This document shows, piece by piece, positions 18,229 through 27,288 of a stretch of 47,153 nucleotides of DNA (its first letter is position 1; each line of letters begins with the position of its first letter). Location: NCBI GenBank assembly GCA_009873635.1, contig WAHY01000001.1, positions 52,532-99,684 of the forward strand, written 5' to 3'. The position numbers were made by a program, and so were the translations under genes. Origin of the DNA: Nitrospinota bacterium (GTDB lineage: Bacteria; Nitrospinota; Nitrospinia; Nitrospinales; VA-1). The notes below the pieces were generated by a model. It saw nothing but the letters and a program-made list of their open reading frames with translations. It was not told the origin of the DNA and did not search any database.

Positions 18229-18265
18229 AAAGGGATGGGGGAGGGTTTCCCCATCCCTTTTTTTT
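18229..18265 (+). terminator. Rho-independent terminator after hppA
   Basis: AAAGGGATGGGG pairs with CCCCATCCCTTT around the loop GAGGGTTT, and the stem runs into a tract of eight or more T. It ends the ispE-prs-rplY-pth-hppA transcript. Confidence 0.93.
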
Positions 18266-18286
18266 GTTGGAAGGAATATTTTTCGC

Positions 18287-19063
18287 ATGCTTTTTGGAAT
18301 CCATGACTTCATAAACTCACAGCCTATTTTAGAACCTTTGATAAAGCGGGCTGTAGGGTTTGAAATCCGTACGGATTCACCGGCTAGACTGGCCGATCAA
18401 TTATCCAGCGGTGAGTTGGACGTGGCTATGATTCCTGCTATTGAATTCTTGAAGAATGCTGATCGCTACCGAATTTTGCCCAACATCTCAATATCATCCA
18501 GAAATAAAGTAGGAACCGTTTTGCTGGTCTCAAGGGTACCGCTTGATGAGATAGGTACTCTGGCACTGGATGAGCGTTCAAGAACCTCTGTAGCTCTACT
18601 TCAGGTGCTTTATTCAAAGATGCTCCCGGCAGGTGTTAAAACTGAAAGCCAGGAACCCGATCCTGAAAAAATGTTGAGTACTCATGATGCCGCATTGATC
18701 ATTGGTGATCAGGCATTAGGGTTTTCAAAAGAAAATTTGACGGTCTATGACCTGAGTGAGGAATGGTTTAACAGCACCGGAAAGACATTTGTCCATGCGG
18801 TGATTGCGGTTCGTGAAAACATAAATGTTGAACTTGCCAGGGCTTTAATGGATGCCATGCAGGAAGGGATACAAAACATTGAAGGTATTGCCAGGACCCA
18901 GGCCAGAAAAACTGGATATCCTGTGACTTTGTTGCAGGATTATCTCATGAACAAGATCCGATACGATTTTGGTGATGAAGAGATGGAAGGTCTCGTTCAT
19001 TTCCAGTCCCTTTGCCATGATAATAACCTGATTCCAAAGATATACCCCTTAAAACTCGTTTAA
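18287..19063 (+). CDS. mqnA: MqnA-like chorismate dehydratase (futalosine pathway)
   Basis: The 258-residue protein has the periplasmic-binding-protein-like fold of MqnA/MqnD. It contains [32 protein letters not shown], an ALIIGDQAL segment with the family's conserved GD, and a C-terminal [16 protein letters not shown] block typical of MqnA. MqnA converts chorismate to 3-enolpyruvylbenzoate, the first step of futalosine-dependent menaquinone synthesis. Assignment over MqnD rests on these blocks and length. No other mqn genes are in the window. The gene follows the hppA terminator and starts at ATG 18287. Confidence 0.85.
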   Translation: MLFGIHDFINSQPILEPLIKRAVGFEIRTDSPARLADQLSSGELDVAMIPAIEFLKNADRYRILPNISISSRNKVGTVLLVSRVPLDEIGTLALDERSRTSVALLQVLYSKMLPAGVKTESQEPDPEKMLSTHDAALIIGDQALGFSKENLTVYDLSEEWFNSTGKTFVHAVIAVRENINVELARALMDAMQEGIQNIEGIARTQARKTGYPVTLLQDYLMNKIRYDFGDEEMEGLVHFQSLCHDNNLIPKIYPLKLV

Positions 19064-19064
19064 C

Positions 19065-19084
19065 AACCGACGCTCTCGTTGGTT
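19065..19084 (+). terminator. Weak hairpin terminator after mqnA
   Basis: AACCGACG pairs with CGTTGGTT (one G-T wobble) around a CTCT loop just after the mqnA stop codon. Only a short T-rich tail follows, so termination may be partial. Confidence 0.4.
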
Positions 19085-19166
19085 TCTGCAGAACACATGG
19101 TTTGCCTTTCCGTGTTACAATTTGCCGAGTATTTTTTTGTAGATTAATTTCTAACTCTCACCCGAA

Positions 19167-19653
19167 ATGCGATTCTGCTTCACTACTGATAAGAAAACCC
19201 AAATAGTTGACCGCAAGCGGTTATCGGCTTATGGAATGTTTTCTTGTGGGTTATTCCTCTTTATATTTATTGCAATGGGTTCCCAAACTGAAAAAGAACC
19301 TGTTTCAAAAGGTCAAGCAACTCTCCATAAGGTTCGCAGCGCCACGCTAAGGGCGAAAATGCGTTCTTTAAAGATGTTGTTGTTCGATAACATTTATGAT
19401 GAGTTGCAGTTCGATGAGGAACGGGCCAGGCAGGTAGGGAACATAGCTGAGATCGCAAATTCCATAGCTGTCACTTCGATGGATGTTTCATCCATTTCAC
19501 AGAACCTTAATCTGGATGCCAATAGCGCAAAACCTTAAAAACCAGGCCATTGCTTTGAGAGAAGCCACCCGCCAGGAAAAAAGCGATGTGTATCCGTCGA
19601 TGATCAAATCTATCATTAAGACATGCAATCGTTGTCATAGTAAATTTCGTTAG
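19167..19653 (+). pseudogene. Cytochrome c'-like heme protein, frameshifted
   Basis: The first frame (19167-19538) encodes a membrane or signal anchor (about residues 22-38) and a helical domain containing ATLRAKMRSLKMLLFDNIYDE, which resembles the start of a cytochrome c' bundle. It stops at 19538. The +1 frame continues as NLKNQAIALREATRQEK and ends with TCNRCHSKFR, a CxxCH heme site at the C-terminus as in class II cytochromes c. Removing one A from the A4 run at 19529-19532 joins the two into one roughly 161-residue protein. The heme site is lost in the sequence as given. It may be a real mutation or a sequencing error. The damaged porin gene follows after 17 bases. Confidence 0.75.
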
Positions 19654-19670
19654 GCCTGCTCAACGGTAGT

Positions 19671-21066
19671 TTGAATTATATGAGTCGAATTTTTAACCCA
19701 AGACCCGGGATATTTCAGTCAATGCCACTCCTGATGGCTGTTCTGTTTTTTGCGCTTATACCCTTTCCTTGTTCTGGAGCAGAATTGTCAGCAGGTGAAG
19801 AGGCTAGACAGATGAGAGAGCTGGTATATCAGTTAAAGCACCGTATCGAAGTTCTGGAAAGGCAGCAGACAAATCAAAAAAATGTGGATACGGATCCAGA
19901 TTCCAATAAAAAGGATGAAGGCCTGAAACTAAAAGAAAGTGTTCCGAAGAGTCGTGAAACAACGCTTAAACCAGATAAGGTTCTTCTGGTGCCTGAAAAA
20001 GATGATGTCGAGTTTTCTTTTGGAGGGCAAATTCTTATAGAAGCAGTTAGTAATTGGCCGGGCAATCCGGCGGTATCGGAGTTTGACCTGTCTACTGCTG
20101 GTGTGCCCACAGGTTCAGGGGGGAAACGGGCAGTTCTTATTCAGTGCAAGGGAAACACGCTTATGATTTAAAACCTCCGGGATGACAGAACTGGGCTTTT
20201 TAAAGACTCTGATTGAAATAGATTTTAAGGGAAGCGCCGGAAACGAGAGGGTCAATAACTCCCATAACCCACGTATGCGTCATGGCTATGCGCAACTTGG
20301 AAATTTTACAATTGGTCAAACGGAATCTACTTTCGCGAATTTACTGGCATGGCCCGATACGATTCCCGATGCGATTGCATATGTTTCCAATCGTCAGGCG
20401 CAGGTTCGTTGGACCCACAAGCTGGATAAAGATACCAGTTTACTTTTATCTTTGGAAAACCCTGAAACCACATTGACCAATTCATCAGGCACAAGGGTTA
20501 CTCCTGCTGATGACAGGGTTCCGGATCTTGTGGTCAAGACATTATGGTACAGTGATCGCGGTTCTCTTGCCCTTTCAGGTTTGTTACGCGAAATTCGAAG
20601 TGATGGGGCTGTAGCAGGTGGAGTTGAAGATAGTGAGATGGGTGGCGGTCTTTACTTTTCTGGGCGTTTGAAGACAGAAGGAGGCAACATGGTGCGATTT
20701 GGATTGGCCGGAGGTAATGCTATTGGGCGTTACGCCAGCAACAATTCTTTTAACGATGGAAGCATTGATGCGAACGGCAATATCAAATTGCACATGATGT
20801 ATCTGGGTTATCTTTCTTACCAGCACTGGCTCAATGATCAATGGCGGCTCGCCGCAACCGCCACACATATTCAGTCAGATAACGACCTGGACCGTGTGCC
20901 GGACAGTATCGTTGAGCATGCCCAGTCTTTTCACCTGCGCCTGTCATGGTTGCCACTGTTACGCACAAACTTCAGCGTGGAGTATGCGCATGTACGCAGC
21001 GAACTGGAAAACGGCCTTGATGGTGAACAAAACCGGCTTCATTTCAGTGTCTTGTACAGATTCTAA
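19671..21066 (+). pseudogene. Outer-membrane porin (DcaP-like), frameshift plus in-frame stop
   Basis: The first part (19671-20171) encodes a signal peptide ending near CSGAEL, a coiled coil with EVLERQQTNQ, and VEFSFGGQILIEAVSNWPG, the first barrel strand. The rest (from 20182) encodes barrel strands: LKTLIEIDFKGSAGNE, RHGYAQLGNFTIGQTESTF and a terminal FSVLYRF with the C-terminal Phe of outer-membrane proteins. In the second frame the sequence before 20182 reads GQFLFSARETRL-stop-FKTSG, matching the porin consensus with TGA (20164-20166) where Trp is expected. Removing one base at the G6/A3 run (20118-20126) joins the frames. Two lesions are needed to explain it, so it is probably a decayed gene. 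Confidence 0.78.
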
Positions 21067-21083
21067 AAAATAGGAAGGTGGGT

Positions 21084-21971
21084 TTATTTGCTGACAAAAT
21101 CCCATGCAAGGCGAAAAGCTTCTTTGATCAACTCACCTAACTTTTGCACAGAAGATTCGATAAAATCCAGGTAATTCTGGGCGGCTTTACTGCGTTTGGG
21201 TTCATTGGGTTCCGGAAGTTCTTGAACCTGGGAGACTTCCTCTTTCAATGAAGGCTCAGGGATAATAGTTTCTACTGTTGTCACGGGCTCCTCTGGCTCT
21301 TGATCCTCATTTTCTTCTATAGTTGGCGGAGATGGCTCGACAGGTTCTGATGCTTGATTCATCGCTGGTTCCCCGGTCACTTTTTCCGCTTCAATGACTT
21401 CTTGTTCGGCAACTGCATGATCAGTTTCCTCCGGGGTGTTTATTTCCTGGGGCTCGTTCTCTATGGGTTCATCAACTACTGTTTGATCTAATTCGTTCCC
21501 TGAAATCGATGCCTTAACCCCTGTGGTATCGCCACTGATATGGGTTTCCTCTGCATCTACAGGTGTTTGTGGCGTTGCAGCAGGCTCTGAAACTTTGTTG
21601 TCTAAGACGGGCTCGGTTGTTTCAGCAACCTCTGGTTCCTTTTCTAAAGGTAAGGGCGTTTGGGTTATCAATGCAGGGGGTTTGGATGGCGCAGATTTTG
21701 GGAAAACGAGGTTTAAAATTTCTGGGGGAATGAGTTTATTGTAATACAAATAACCCCCTGAACCTGCAAGGACTAAAATGAGGAGTAAGAATAATTTTCC
21801 CGCACCAGACTTTTTTTTCTCCTCTGGAGGAAGAACTTCTCCTTCCTGATCTTCAAATTCGGATTCGGACTCAGGTGTATCAGAGTTTTCCGGTGGAGTT
21901 GGTTGATCCTCGTGGTGTTCTTCGTTGTCTGAAAAATCTTCTGGTTTTTCCGATTCTGTATTATCTTGCAT
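21084..21971 (-). CDS. Acidic single-span membrane protein, unknown function
   Basis: The 295-residue protein has a very acidic, Pro/Glu/Ser-rich N-terminus (1-55), a KKKSGAGK stop-transfer-like basic patch, and one membrane span (about 59-77, LFLLLILVLAGSGGYLYYN). A long, low-complexity Glu/Pro/Val/Thr linker follows (about 90-250). It ends in a probably folded amphipathic helix (KAAQNYLDFIESSVQKLGEL onward to the C-terminus). The topology is like TonB or other envelope-spanning tethers, but no TonB or LysM motif is seen. It converges with the porin remnant and lies downstream of hisG on the same strand, 54 bases away. Confidence 0.62.
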   Translation of the reverse strand: MQDNTESEKPEDFSDNEEHHEDQPTPPENSDTPESESEFEDQEGEVLPPEEKKKSGAGKLFLLLILVLAGSGGYLYYNKLIPPEILNLVFPKSAPSKPPALITQTPLPLEKEPEVAETTEPVLDNKVSEPAATPQTPVDAEETHISGDTTGVKASISGNELDQTVVDEPIENEPQEINTPEETDHAVAEQEVIEAEKVTGEPAMNQASEPVEPSPPTIEENEDQEPEEPVTTVETIIPEPSLKEEVSQVQELPEPNEPKRSKAAQNYLDFIESSVQKLGELIKEAFRLAWDFVSK

Positions 21972-22025
21972 ATAAAATCCGGCAGTTTTATGAATCCATA
22001 CTATCTGCCACCGGCAGCAGGCCGG

Positions 22026-22904
22026 TTAGTGGATGATCTTGTTTAAGGGGTATTCTACGATATCTTCTGCGCCGGCTTTTTTAAGATCCGGAACGATATC
22101 TCGCACAAGCTTTTCTTCCAGAATTACATTCACGTCTACCCAACCCTTGTCACTGAGTTCGGAAATGGTGGGCTTTTTCCCGGGAGGAAAAGTTTTCATA
22201 ATTGCGTCAAGGCTGCTTTTTGGAGCATTCAGCATCAATCCCACTCGTCCATTTGCGGCCATGGCTCCCTGCAACATCATGACAAGGCGATCCACTTTAT
22301 TTTTTTTCCACTTGTCCTGAGCAGATTGCTTGTTCATGATAAATCGGGTTGTTGATTCCATAAGGGTATCTACAATCCGCAAGTTGTTAGCTTTAAGAGA
22401 TGATCCGGTTTCTGTAACCTCTACAATCGCGTCTACCAGTTTAGGAGCTTTAACCTCTGTAGCCCCCCAGGAAAACTCGACATTCGCTGTTACGCCTTTA
22501 TCTTTCAACCAATCGGTAGTCAGGTTCACCACTTCGGTGGCAATGCGTTTGCCTTGCAGGTCCTTGACGGATTGAACAGAGGAATCATTTGGAACACAAA
22601 GCACCCAGCGAACCGGCCTGGCAGAAACTTTTGAATAAACCAGAGGAGCGATTTCTTCAACATCGGCGCGATTTTCCAGAATCCAGTCTTTGCCAGTCAG
22701 GCCTGCATCCAGCACCCCATCTGTCACATAACGGGCAATTTCCTGGGCCCGAATCAACATGCATTCGATTTCATCATCATCAATGCTGGGAAAATAGGAC
22801 CTGCTCTTGATAGTGATGTTGTAACCGGCTCTTGCGAAAAGTTTTACAGTTGCTTCTTCCAAGCTTCCTTTTGGAATTCCTAGTTTTAATACGTTACCAC
22901 TCAT
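22026..22904 (-). CDS. hisG: ATP phosphoribosyltransferase, long form
   Basis: The 292-residue enzyme catalyses the first step of histidine synthesis, joining ATP and PRPP. The N-terminus [17 protein letters not shown], the middle [10 protein letters not shown] and [15 protein letters not shown] (PRPP loop) are typical. The length of about 290 and the C-terminal block [17 protein letters not shown] mark the long form with its own feedback (ACT-like) domain, so HisZ is not needed. hisI lies 38 bases upstream on the same strand, forming a small his cluster. Confidence 0.95.
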   Translation of the reverse strand: MSGNVLKLGIPKGSLEEATVKLFARAGYNITIKSRSYFPSIDDDEIECMLIRAQEIARYVTDGVLDAGLTGKDWILENRADVEEIAPLVYSKVSARPVRWVLCVPNDSSVQSVKDLQGKRIATEVVNLTTDWLKDKGVTANVEFSWGATEVKAPKLVDAIVEVTETGSSLKANNLRIVDTLMESTTRFIMNKQSAQDKWKKNKVDRLVMMLQGAMAANGRVGLMLNAPKSSLDAIMKTFPPGKKPTISELSDKGWVDVNVILEEKLVRDIVPDLKKAGAEDIVEYPLNKIIH

Positions 22905-22942
22905 TGATTGGCTTCTTTCTGAAAAATTATTTTAGAGGTAAA

Positions 22943-23314
22943 TTATTTTTTATATACTTTATCTGGATCGAAAACTTTCTCTTCAATGATTTTTACGTCA
23001 CCATTGACTTTCCTGAAAAAACAACTGGTATATCCTTTATGGCAGGCGGCTTTACCTACCTGCTCAACTTTCAGGAGAACCGTGTCGTCATCGCAATCGA
23101 CAAATACTTCCTTAACGATTTGCACGTTCCCACTTTCCTCGCCTTTCATCCATTGTTTATCACGTGATCGGCTATAAAACCAGGCTTTGCCCGTTTCCAG
23201 AGTTTTTTCCCAGGCAATGGTGTTCATATAAGCAAGCATCAGGACTTTTCCGGTTTCTGCGTCCTGAATAATGGCTGGAACAAGACCGCCCATTTTGTCA
23301 AAATCCAATTTCAT
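22943..23314 (-). CDS. hisI: Phosphoribosyl-AMP cyclohydrolase
   Basis: The 123-residue enzyme opens the adenine ring of phosphoribosyl-AMP in histidine synthesis. Visible motifs are MLAYMN, the Zn/Mg-binding block with [11 protein letters not shown], the [11 protein letters not shown] acidic motif and [10 protein letters not shown] with the zinc cysteines. It is monofunctional: no HisE domain is fused. GGAGAAG precedes the ATG. It is the first gene of the hisI-hisG pair. Confidence 0.95.
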   Translation of the reverse strand: MKLDFDKMGGLVPAIIQDAETGKVLMLAYMNTIAWEKTLETGKAWFYSRSRDKQWMKGEESGNVQIVKEVFVDCDDDTVLLKVEQVGKAACHKGYTSCFFRKVNGDVKIIEEKVFDPDKVYKK

Positions 23315-23756
23315 GAAAACTTCTCCAATATGTTAAGCGGATAATCTCCGCAGACCAGCATAACGCTAAAACAATAAGTAAATTATTTAGCCTTGAAGCA
23401 TTGTGTTTCAAAGGTCAGATTCCCGCACTTCAAGGACCAAGGGTTAATTTCAACCACCTGAGTTGGTTTATATAGGCGAAGAATAAGGGCTCATTATCAA
23501 GGCCTCCCAAACCAGATATAAGTATCCACAGGCAAATTGTAATGTTTTTTTGCTGGCAAGCGTTTAAGTGGCTCCACAGGCCATAGCTAAATTTGACTAG
23601 TGGGTGAAACTGGAAAATTTAAATTATAATTGATTTTATGTCAACCTTATAATAGCCTGTTTGAAATCGAATTAGTTGATTTTTTTAATTGTTTTGTGGC
23701 ATTTCACCATTAATTTTTTGGGATTTGCACGATTAATTCTTATTTAAAGAGATCTT
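23315..23756. other. 442-base divergent intergenic region
   Basis: This AT-rich gap separates hisI (minus) from the LRR gene (plus). I see no coding frame with a ribosome binding site. A TATAAT at 23648-23653 could be a -10 box for the LRR gene, but its -35 partner is weak. The remainder shows nothing recognisable. Confidence 0.4.
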
Positions 23757-24377
23757 ATGCCTTCTATCACTCATTTTGAAATTTATAAACCTGCAGAACC
23801 ATGTAGTTACACGGGCGAAAAACTCCGGGAAGTTATGGAAAAAATAATCTCAGAAACGCTTTCGCCAGACGGTAAAGACTTGAGCTTGAAGGGTTATTGC
23901 GTTGGCCAAAATGGAATGACGGTAATTTGCCGGGATGAACGTGTGGCAAAAGTGCGAAGGTTGAATCTGGGGGGTAACCGAATTGGCAATGCGGGAGCCA
24001 AGTTATTGGCTGAAGCTGAGTTATTTTCAAAAGTCAACTGGTTGGAACTTGGTGGAAACGATATAGGGCCCGAGGGAATACGTTCCCTGATTAATTCAAG
24101 TGTGTTGAAAAAAGTCAAATCTCTTAATCTTTACAGAAATTACCTCAAAGATGAGGGGGCTATTATTTTTGCCAATGAGAACCAGTTGGAAAAAATTGAA
24201 GACCTGGATCTGGCTCAGAACGAAATAGGGGATGAAGGCATTCTGGCCCTTTCTCAGTCGAAAAAATTCCCTGAGTTGGTCAGTATCGCATTGGATAATA
24301 ATTTTTCTTCTACTGAGGGAAAAGAAGAAGCGAAGATCGGTCCTAATTTTAAAAAACTCCAGTCCCTCAACCTGTAA
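23757..24377 (+). CDS. Leucine-rich repeat protein (RNI type)
   Basis: The 206-residue protein carries about five leucine-rich repeats of the ribonuclease-inhibitor type, about 24-28 residues each, from residue 62 on: VRRLNLGGNRIGNAGAKLL, VNWLELGGNDIGPEGIRSL, VKSLNLYRNYLKDEGA and IEDLDLAQNEIGDEGILAL. It has no signal peptide and is probably cytoplasmic, serving as a protein-binding surface. The roughly 60-residue N-terminus has no recognised domain. Partner and role are unknown. Confidence 0.82.
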   Translation: MPSITHFEIYKPAEPCSYTGEKLREVMEKIISETLSPDGKDLSLKGYCVGQNGMTVICRDERVAKVRRLNLGGNRIGNAGAKLLAEAELFSKVNWLELGGNDIGPEGIRSLINSSVLKKVKSLNLYRNYLKDEGAIIFANENQLEKIEDLDLAQNEIGDEGILALSQSKKFPELVSIALDNNFSSTEGKEEAKIGPNFKKLQSLNL

Positions 24378-24379
24378 TT

Positions 24380-24397
24380 GCTGGCTGTGCAGCTAGC
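24380..24397 (+). terminator. Hairpin after LRR gene, weak terminator
   Basis: GCTGGCTG pairs with CAGCTAGC, including one G-T wobble, just after the stop codon. The T-rich tract (ATTTTATTTTT) is about 25 bases away, so termination is uncertain. Confidence 0.3.
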
Positions 24398-24465
24398 GAG
24401 CATTAGTGAACATGAAATTTTATTTTTACCAGACCAATTCTATTCATTTTTGGATATGAATCACT

Positions 24466-25038
24466 ATGTCAGAAGCCAATAAAGAATATGGCAAGGGCCA
24501 TTTCCTGATTGCCAATCCTGTTTTGCCGGATCCTAATTTTTCCCGGACGGTGGTATTGCTGTGCAATCATGATGATCAGGGTTCTTTTGGTTTGGTGATT
24601 AACCGGGCAGCTCCTGTAAATGCGAACGAAATTTTTGCGGAGATGGGAGTTCCAGATTCCCCTTCAGGTAAAATATACATTGGCGGTCCTGTATCTCCCT
24701 CTCAAGTATTTTATCTGTGCCACTCAAAAACTCCTTTGCCGGAGTTAGATGTTATTTGTGATGATGTCTACCTGGGGATGAGTTGGGAACTTCTCGATAA
24801 TTTAATGACACGCCTGGAAGAGCCGGAAAAAAACATCAGGTTTTATTTGGGCTATTCGGGTTGGGGGGCCGGTCAGCTTGCAGGAGAGATGACTCGGCTA
24901 AGCTGGTTGACTTGTGAAGCCCAAAGCGAATATATTTTTCAGGAAAATGAAGATGAAATCTGGGCAAGTGCCGTAAAGTCCATGGGCAAAGATTATGAAT
25001 ACCTGATCAAAGCTCCTGTTAACCCTCAATGGAACTAA
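24466..25038 (+). CDS. yqgE: YqgE/AlgH family protein (UPF0301/DUF179)
   Basis: The 190-residue protein matches the YqgE/AlgH family. The early block GHFLIANPVLPDPNFSRTVV is followed by the segment HDDQGSFGLVINR, then YIGGPVSPSQVFYL and RFYLGYSGWGAGQL. Length is typical. The biochemical role of the family is unsettled; AlgH was linked to alginate regulation in Pseudomonas. The stop codon TAA is the first triplet of a 47-base repeat that also occurs after dusB. Confidence 0.92.
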   Translation: MSEANKEYGKGHFLIANPVLPDPNFSRTVVLLCNHDDQGSFGLVINRAAPVNANEIFAEMGVPDSPSGKIYIGGPVSPSQVFYLCHSKTPLPELDVICDDVYLGMSWELLDNLMTRLEEPEKNIRFYLGYSGWGAGQLAGEMTRLSWLTCEAQSEYIFQENEDEIWASAVKSMGKDYEYLIKAPVNPQWN

Positions 25039-25082
25039 CCACTCGCCGTGGGGGCAATGAGCAATGACTTTTTTTTGCGAGC
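25036..25082. repeat. 47-base dispersed repeat, copy A, starting at a stop codon
   Basis: The copy starts at the TAA of yqgE and matches the copy at 27077-27123 at about 42 of 47 positions by hand count. The first 24 bases, up to GGGGGCAATG, are identical. CTCGC near the start can pair with GCGAG near the end, giving a hairpin in the 3' untranslated region. A T-run inside the loop is unique to this copy. Confidence 0.75.
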
Positions 25083-25091
25083 GGGGTATGT

Positions 25092-26039
25092 ATGCGGCTT
25101 AAGAAGTTTTTGCCAATTTCTTCCGGGCGTGGCCCGGTGGAAATGCTTTATCAACCTCCTGCATCTCAACAAATTTATAAATCCACCATTCCACCTCGAT
25201 ACCACGGTGTTGCCGTGGAAGAATATTTTTCATCACGCTTTCCTTATCAAACACGGGAAGCCTGGATTGAGCAGATCTTGAACGGTGATATCCTGTTAAA
25301 TGGTGAAATAGCTTTGCCGGGAAATGTTCTCAGTGAGGGAGACCGCATCATCACTAATGCGGGTGTTCGTCAGGAACCTCCGGCAGACCGCAGGCTGAAG
25401 GTTGTTTATGAAGACAGGCATATCCGTGTGTTCAATAAGCCGGCACCCATTCCGGTTCATCCGAGTGGAAGATATTTTCAAAACAGCATGACCGAAGTCC
25501 TGCGGAAAATGTATCCTGAAGAGATCCCGCGTCCTGTGCAGAGGTTGGACGCAACGACCACAGGATTGATTGTGTTTGCCCGTTCTAAGCAGGCAGCGGG
25601 TTTTATAATGAAAGAATTCAAGAAGCAACGGATAAAAAAAGAATACCTTGCTCTGGTAAAAGGAAAACCCGAACAGAAAAGGTTCACTTTAAATGAGCCG
25701 ATAGGGGTGCGTGCCGGGGCCAAACGGGGCGTGGGTGAGGGCATCTTAAAGCCACAATCTGCAATCACACAAGTGGAATGGTTAGCCTCTAACGATACTC
25801 ATTCAATTTTGAAAGTGATTCCCTTGTCTGGCAGAACCAATCAGATTCGTGTGCATTTATCCAATTATGGTCTGCCAATTTTAAATGACGAGATCTATGG
25901 TGAAGGAGAAAGTGAAACTTATGAGTATGGGCTCCACGCCTGGACGTTGAGTTTTCAATGTTTCGACCGTTATTTTGAGTTTAAGGCACCCCCTCCTCCT
26001 CATTTTCATTCTTATTGTTCAGGGTTGGAAAACTTATGA
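25092..26039 (+). CDS. RluA-family pseudouridine synthase
   Basis: The 315-residue protein converts specific uridines to pseudouridine in rRNA or tRNA. An S4-like RNA-binding region (about 50-95, with AWIEQILNGDILLNG) precedes the catalytic domain. The catalytic Asp is in RPVQRLDATTTGL, and LSGRTNQIRVHL and the ILNDEIYG segment are conserved. This is a variant of the canonical RLDxxTSG, with Thr for Ser. The precise target (RluA, RluC or RluD type) cannot be told. The start ATG 25092 is plausible, but the first 17 residues are poorly conserved-looking and a later Met (residue 18) is possible. The stop overlaps the dus start by 4 bases. Confidence 0.88.
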   Translation: MRLKKFLPISSGRGPVEMLYQPPASQQIYKSTIPPRYHGVAVEEYFSSRFPYQTREAWIEQILNGDILLNGEIALPGNVLSEGDRIITNAGVRQEPPADRRLKVVYEDRHIRVFNKPAPIPVHPSGRYFQNSMTEVLRKMYPEEIPRPVQRLDATTTGLIVFARSKQAAGFIMKEFKKQRIKKEYLALVKGKPEQKRFTLNEPIGVRAGAKRGVGEGILKPQSAITQVEWLASNDTHSILKVIPLSGRTNQIRVHLSNYGLPILNDEIYGEGESETYEYGLHAWTLSFQCFDRYFEFKAPPPPHFHSYCSGLENL

Positions 26040-27079
26040 ACTTAATGCCGTCGCCTTTTCTTTCTGACGCTCCATTGGGGCAACAATCATTGATAACACG
26101 CGCCCGAAGTTCGTATTGGCTGGCACCGATGGCGGGAATCACCGATGTTTGTTTTCGCCAGTTGATGGATGAAATGCAAGCCGGTGTCTTGATTTCAGAA
26201 CTGGTGTCGGCAAAAGGACTCTTTTTCAATTCTCAAAAGACCCGGAAAATGATGCGCATCCATAAAAACCCCGGGACCATTGTGGGAATACAGCTTTTCG
26301 GCGAGTCGGCAGAAGACATTGTCAAGGCGGTGAGTGCTGTTGAAGAAACCGGTGCCGATTTTGTCGACATCAATATGGGTTGCCCGGTAAAAAAAGTGAT
26401 TAAAAAAGGATGCGGGGCGGCGTTGATGCGTGATCCGGTTCATCTGGAATCTTTCCTGACAACGATTAAAAAAGGCATCCGTCTGCCTCTCACCGTAAAG
26501 ATGAGAACAGGGTGGAATGAAAACGAGCTGACCATTCACGAATGTGTCGAGGCCGCTTATCAGTCTGGCTGCGAATGGGTGGCCATTCATGGTCGCACTC
26601 GAGCTCAGGGTTATGAAGGTAAAGCGGATTGGGATCTCATTGCGGAAGTCAAGCAAAGGGCTAAACTGCCAATCATTGGCAATGGCGACATCCGCAGTGC
26701 GGATCAGGCAAAACAAAGGTTGCGGGAATCAGGAGTGGACGCCGTGATGATCGGTCGTGGTGCATTAAGAAATCCATGGATTTTTAAGGAATGCGCCGGT
26801 GTTTCAGTTGAGCGTGCCAACTTTGAACTTCTCAAACGCTACTTGACCGGATTGCAGGAAAACTACGATATACGATCCACCCTCATTTTTTTGCGCAAGT
26901 TTGCGTCCTGGCTGGTGTTTGGTTATCCCGGTGCGGCTAAGTTTCGAAAAAAAATGTTCGAATGCCAAACTGCTTCAGAAGTCATGCATCAGGCAGAAGA
27001 ATTTTTCAGCCAGGTTCAACACCTTCCCCCTCCTCGATTCGAAGATAATGAGGCGTTCATGATGGGTGGACACGGCTAA
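26036..27079 (+). CDS. dusB: tRNA-dihydrouridine synthase, DusB-like
   Basis: The 347-residue flavoenzyme reduces uridine to dihydrouridine in tRNA. The TIM-barrel FMN site is seen in LAPMAGITDVCFRQL, QLFGESAEDIVKAV, FVDINMGCPVKKVIKKGCGA (catalytic Cys in the KKGCGA segment), VKMRTGW, AIHGRTRAQGYEGKADW, IGNGDI and IGRGALRNPWIF. ATG 26036 overlaps the upstream stop as ATGA, which is why I prefer it over the TTG at 26015. The stop TAA begins copy B of the 47-base repeat. Confidence 0.93.
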   Translation: MNLMPSPFLSDAPLGQQSLITRARSSYWLAPMAGITDVCFRQLMDEMQAGVLISELVSAKGLFFNSQKTRKMMRIHKNPGTIVGIQLFGESAEDIVKAVSAVEETGADFVDINMGCPVKKVIKKGCGAALMRDPVHLESFLTTIKKGIRLPLTVKMRTGWNENELTIHECVEAAYQSGCEWVAIHGRTRAQGYEGKADWDLIAEVKQRAKLPIIGNGDIRSADQAKQRLRESGVDAVMIGRGALRNPWIFKECAGVSVERANFELLKRYLTGLQENYDIRSTLIFLRKFASWLVFGYPGAAKFRKKMFECQTASEVMHQAEEFFSQVQHLPPPRFEDNEAFMMGGHG

Positions 27080-27123
27080 CCACTCGCCGTGGGGGCAATG
27101 TGCAATGACTCTGGTTGGCGAGC
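27077..27123. repeat. 47-base dispersed repeat, copy B, starting at a stop codon
   Basis: The copy starts at the TAA of dusB. CTCGCC (27083-27088) and GGCGAG (27117-27122) form a perfect 6-base stem, better than in copy A. A third, partial piece, CACTCGCCGTGGGG, occurs at 27179-27192 in the same gap. Confidence 0.75.
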
Positions 27124-27178
27124 AAAACAAGCTGGCCGCTCAATCAGCTATTTCCTGTGGCCTCCCCTGCAAAGGGGG

Positions 27179-27192
27179 CACTCGCCGTGGGG
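27179..27192. repeat. Partial third copy of the repeat core
   Basis: CACTCGCCGTGGGG is identical to the core of the 47-base repeat. It is followed by a GGCGAA near 27211-27216 that could close a similar stem. Only the core is shared; the downstream bases differ. Confidence 0.5.
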
Positions 27193-27239
27193 CCCCGGTC
27201 AGCGGCGGGTGGCGAATAGAACCCTCTGGGGTTGGCTTG

Positions 27240-27261
27240 TCATGCTGAGTTTGTCGAATGA
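27240..27261. repeat. Short dispersed repeat of the TGCTGAGxTTGTCGAA kind
   Basis: TCATGCTGAGTTTGTCGAAT resembles the very common bacterial dispersed motif containing TTCGACAAGCTCAG, as I remember it. One copy is seen in this window, in the dusB-rlmB gap. Function is unknown. Confidence 0.45.
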
Positions 27262-27288
27262 AACGAACCCTTTTTCAGAGAACTATCA

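Noticed and set aside
20164-20166. TGA in the porin as recoded Trp or selenocysteine
   Set aside because: Other genes in the window use TGA as a normal stop (pth, rluA, ribF), no selenocysteine-type hairpin was seen after it, and the same gene has a second lesion.
25048-25281. Open frame over the repeat and the start of the RluA-type gene
   Set aside because: It lies out of frame with the real synthase and its first codons come from the repeat.
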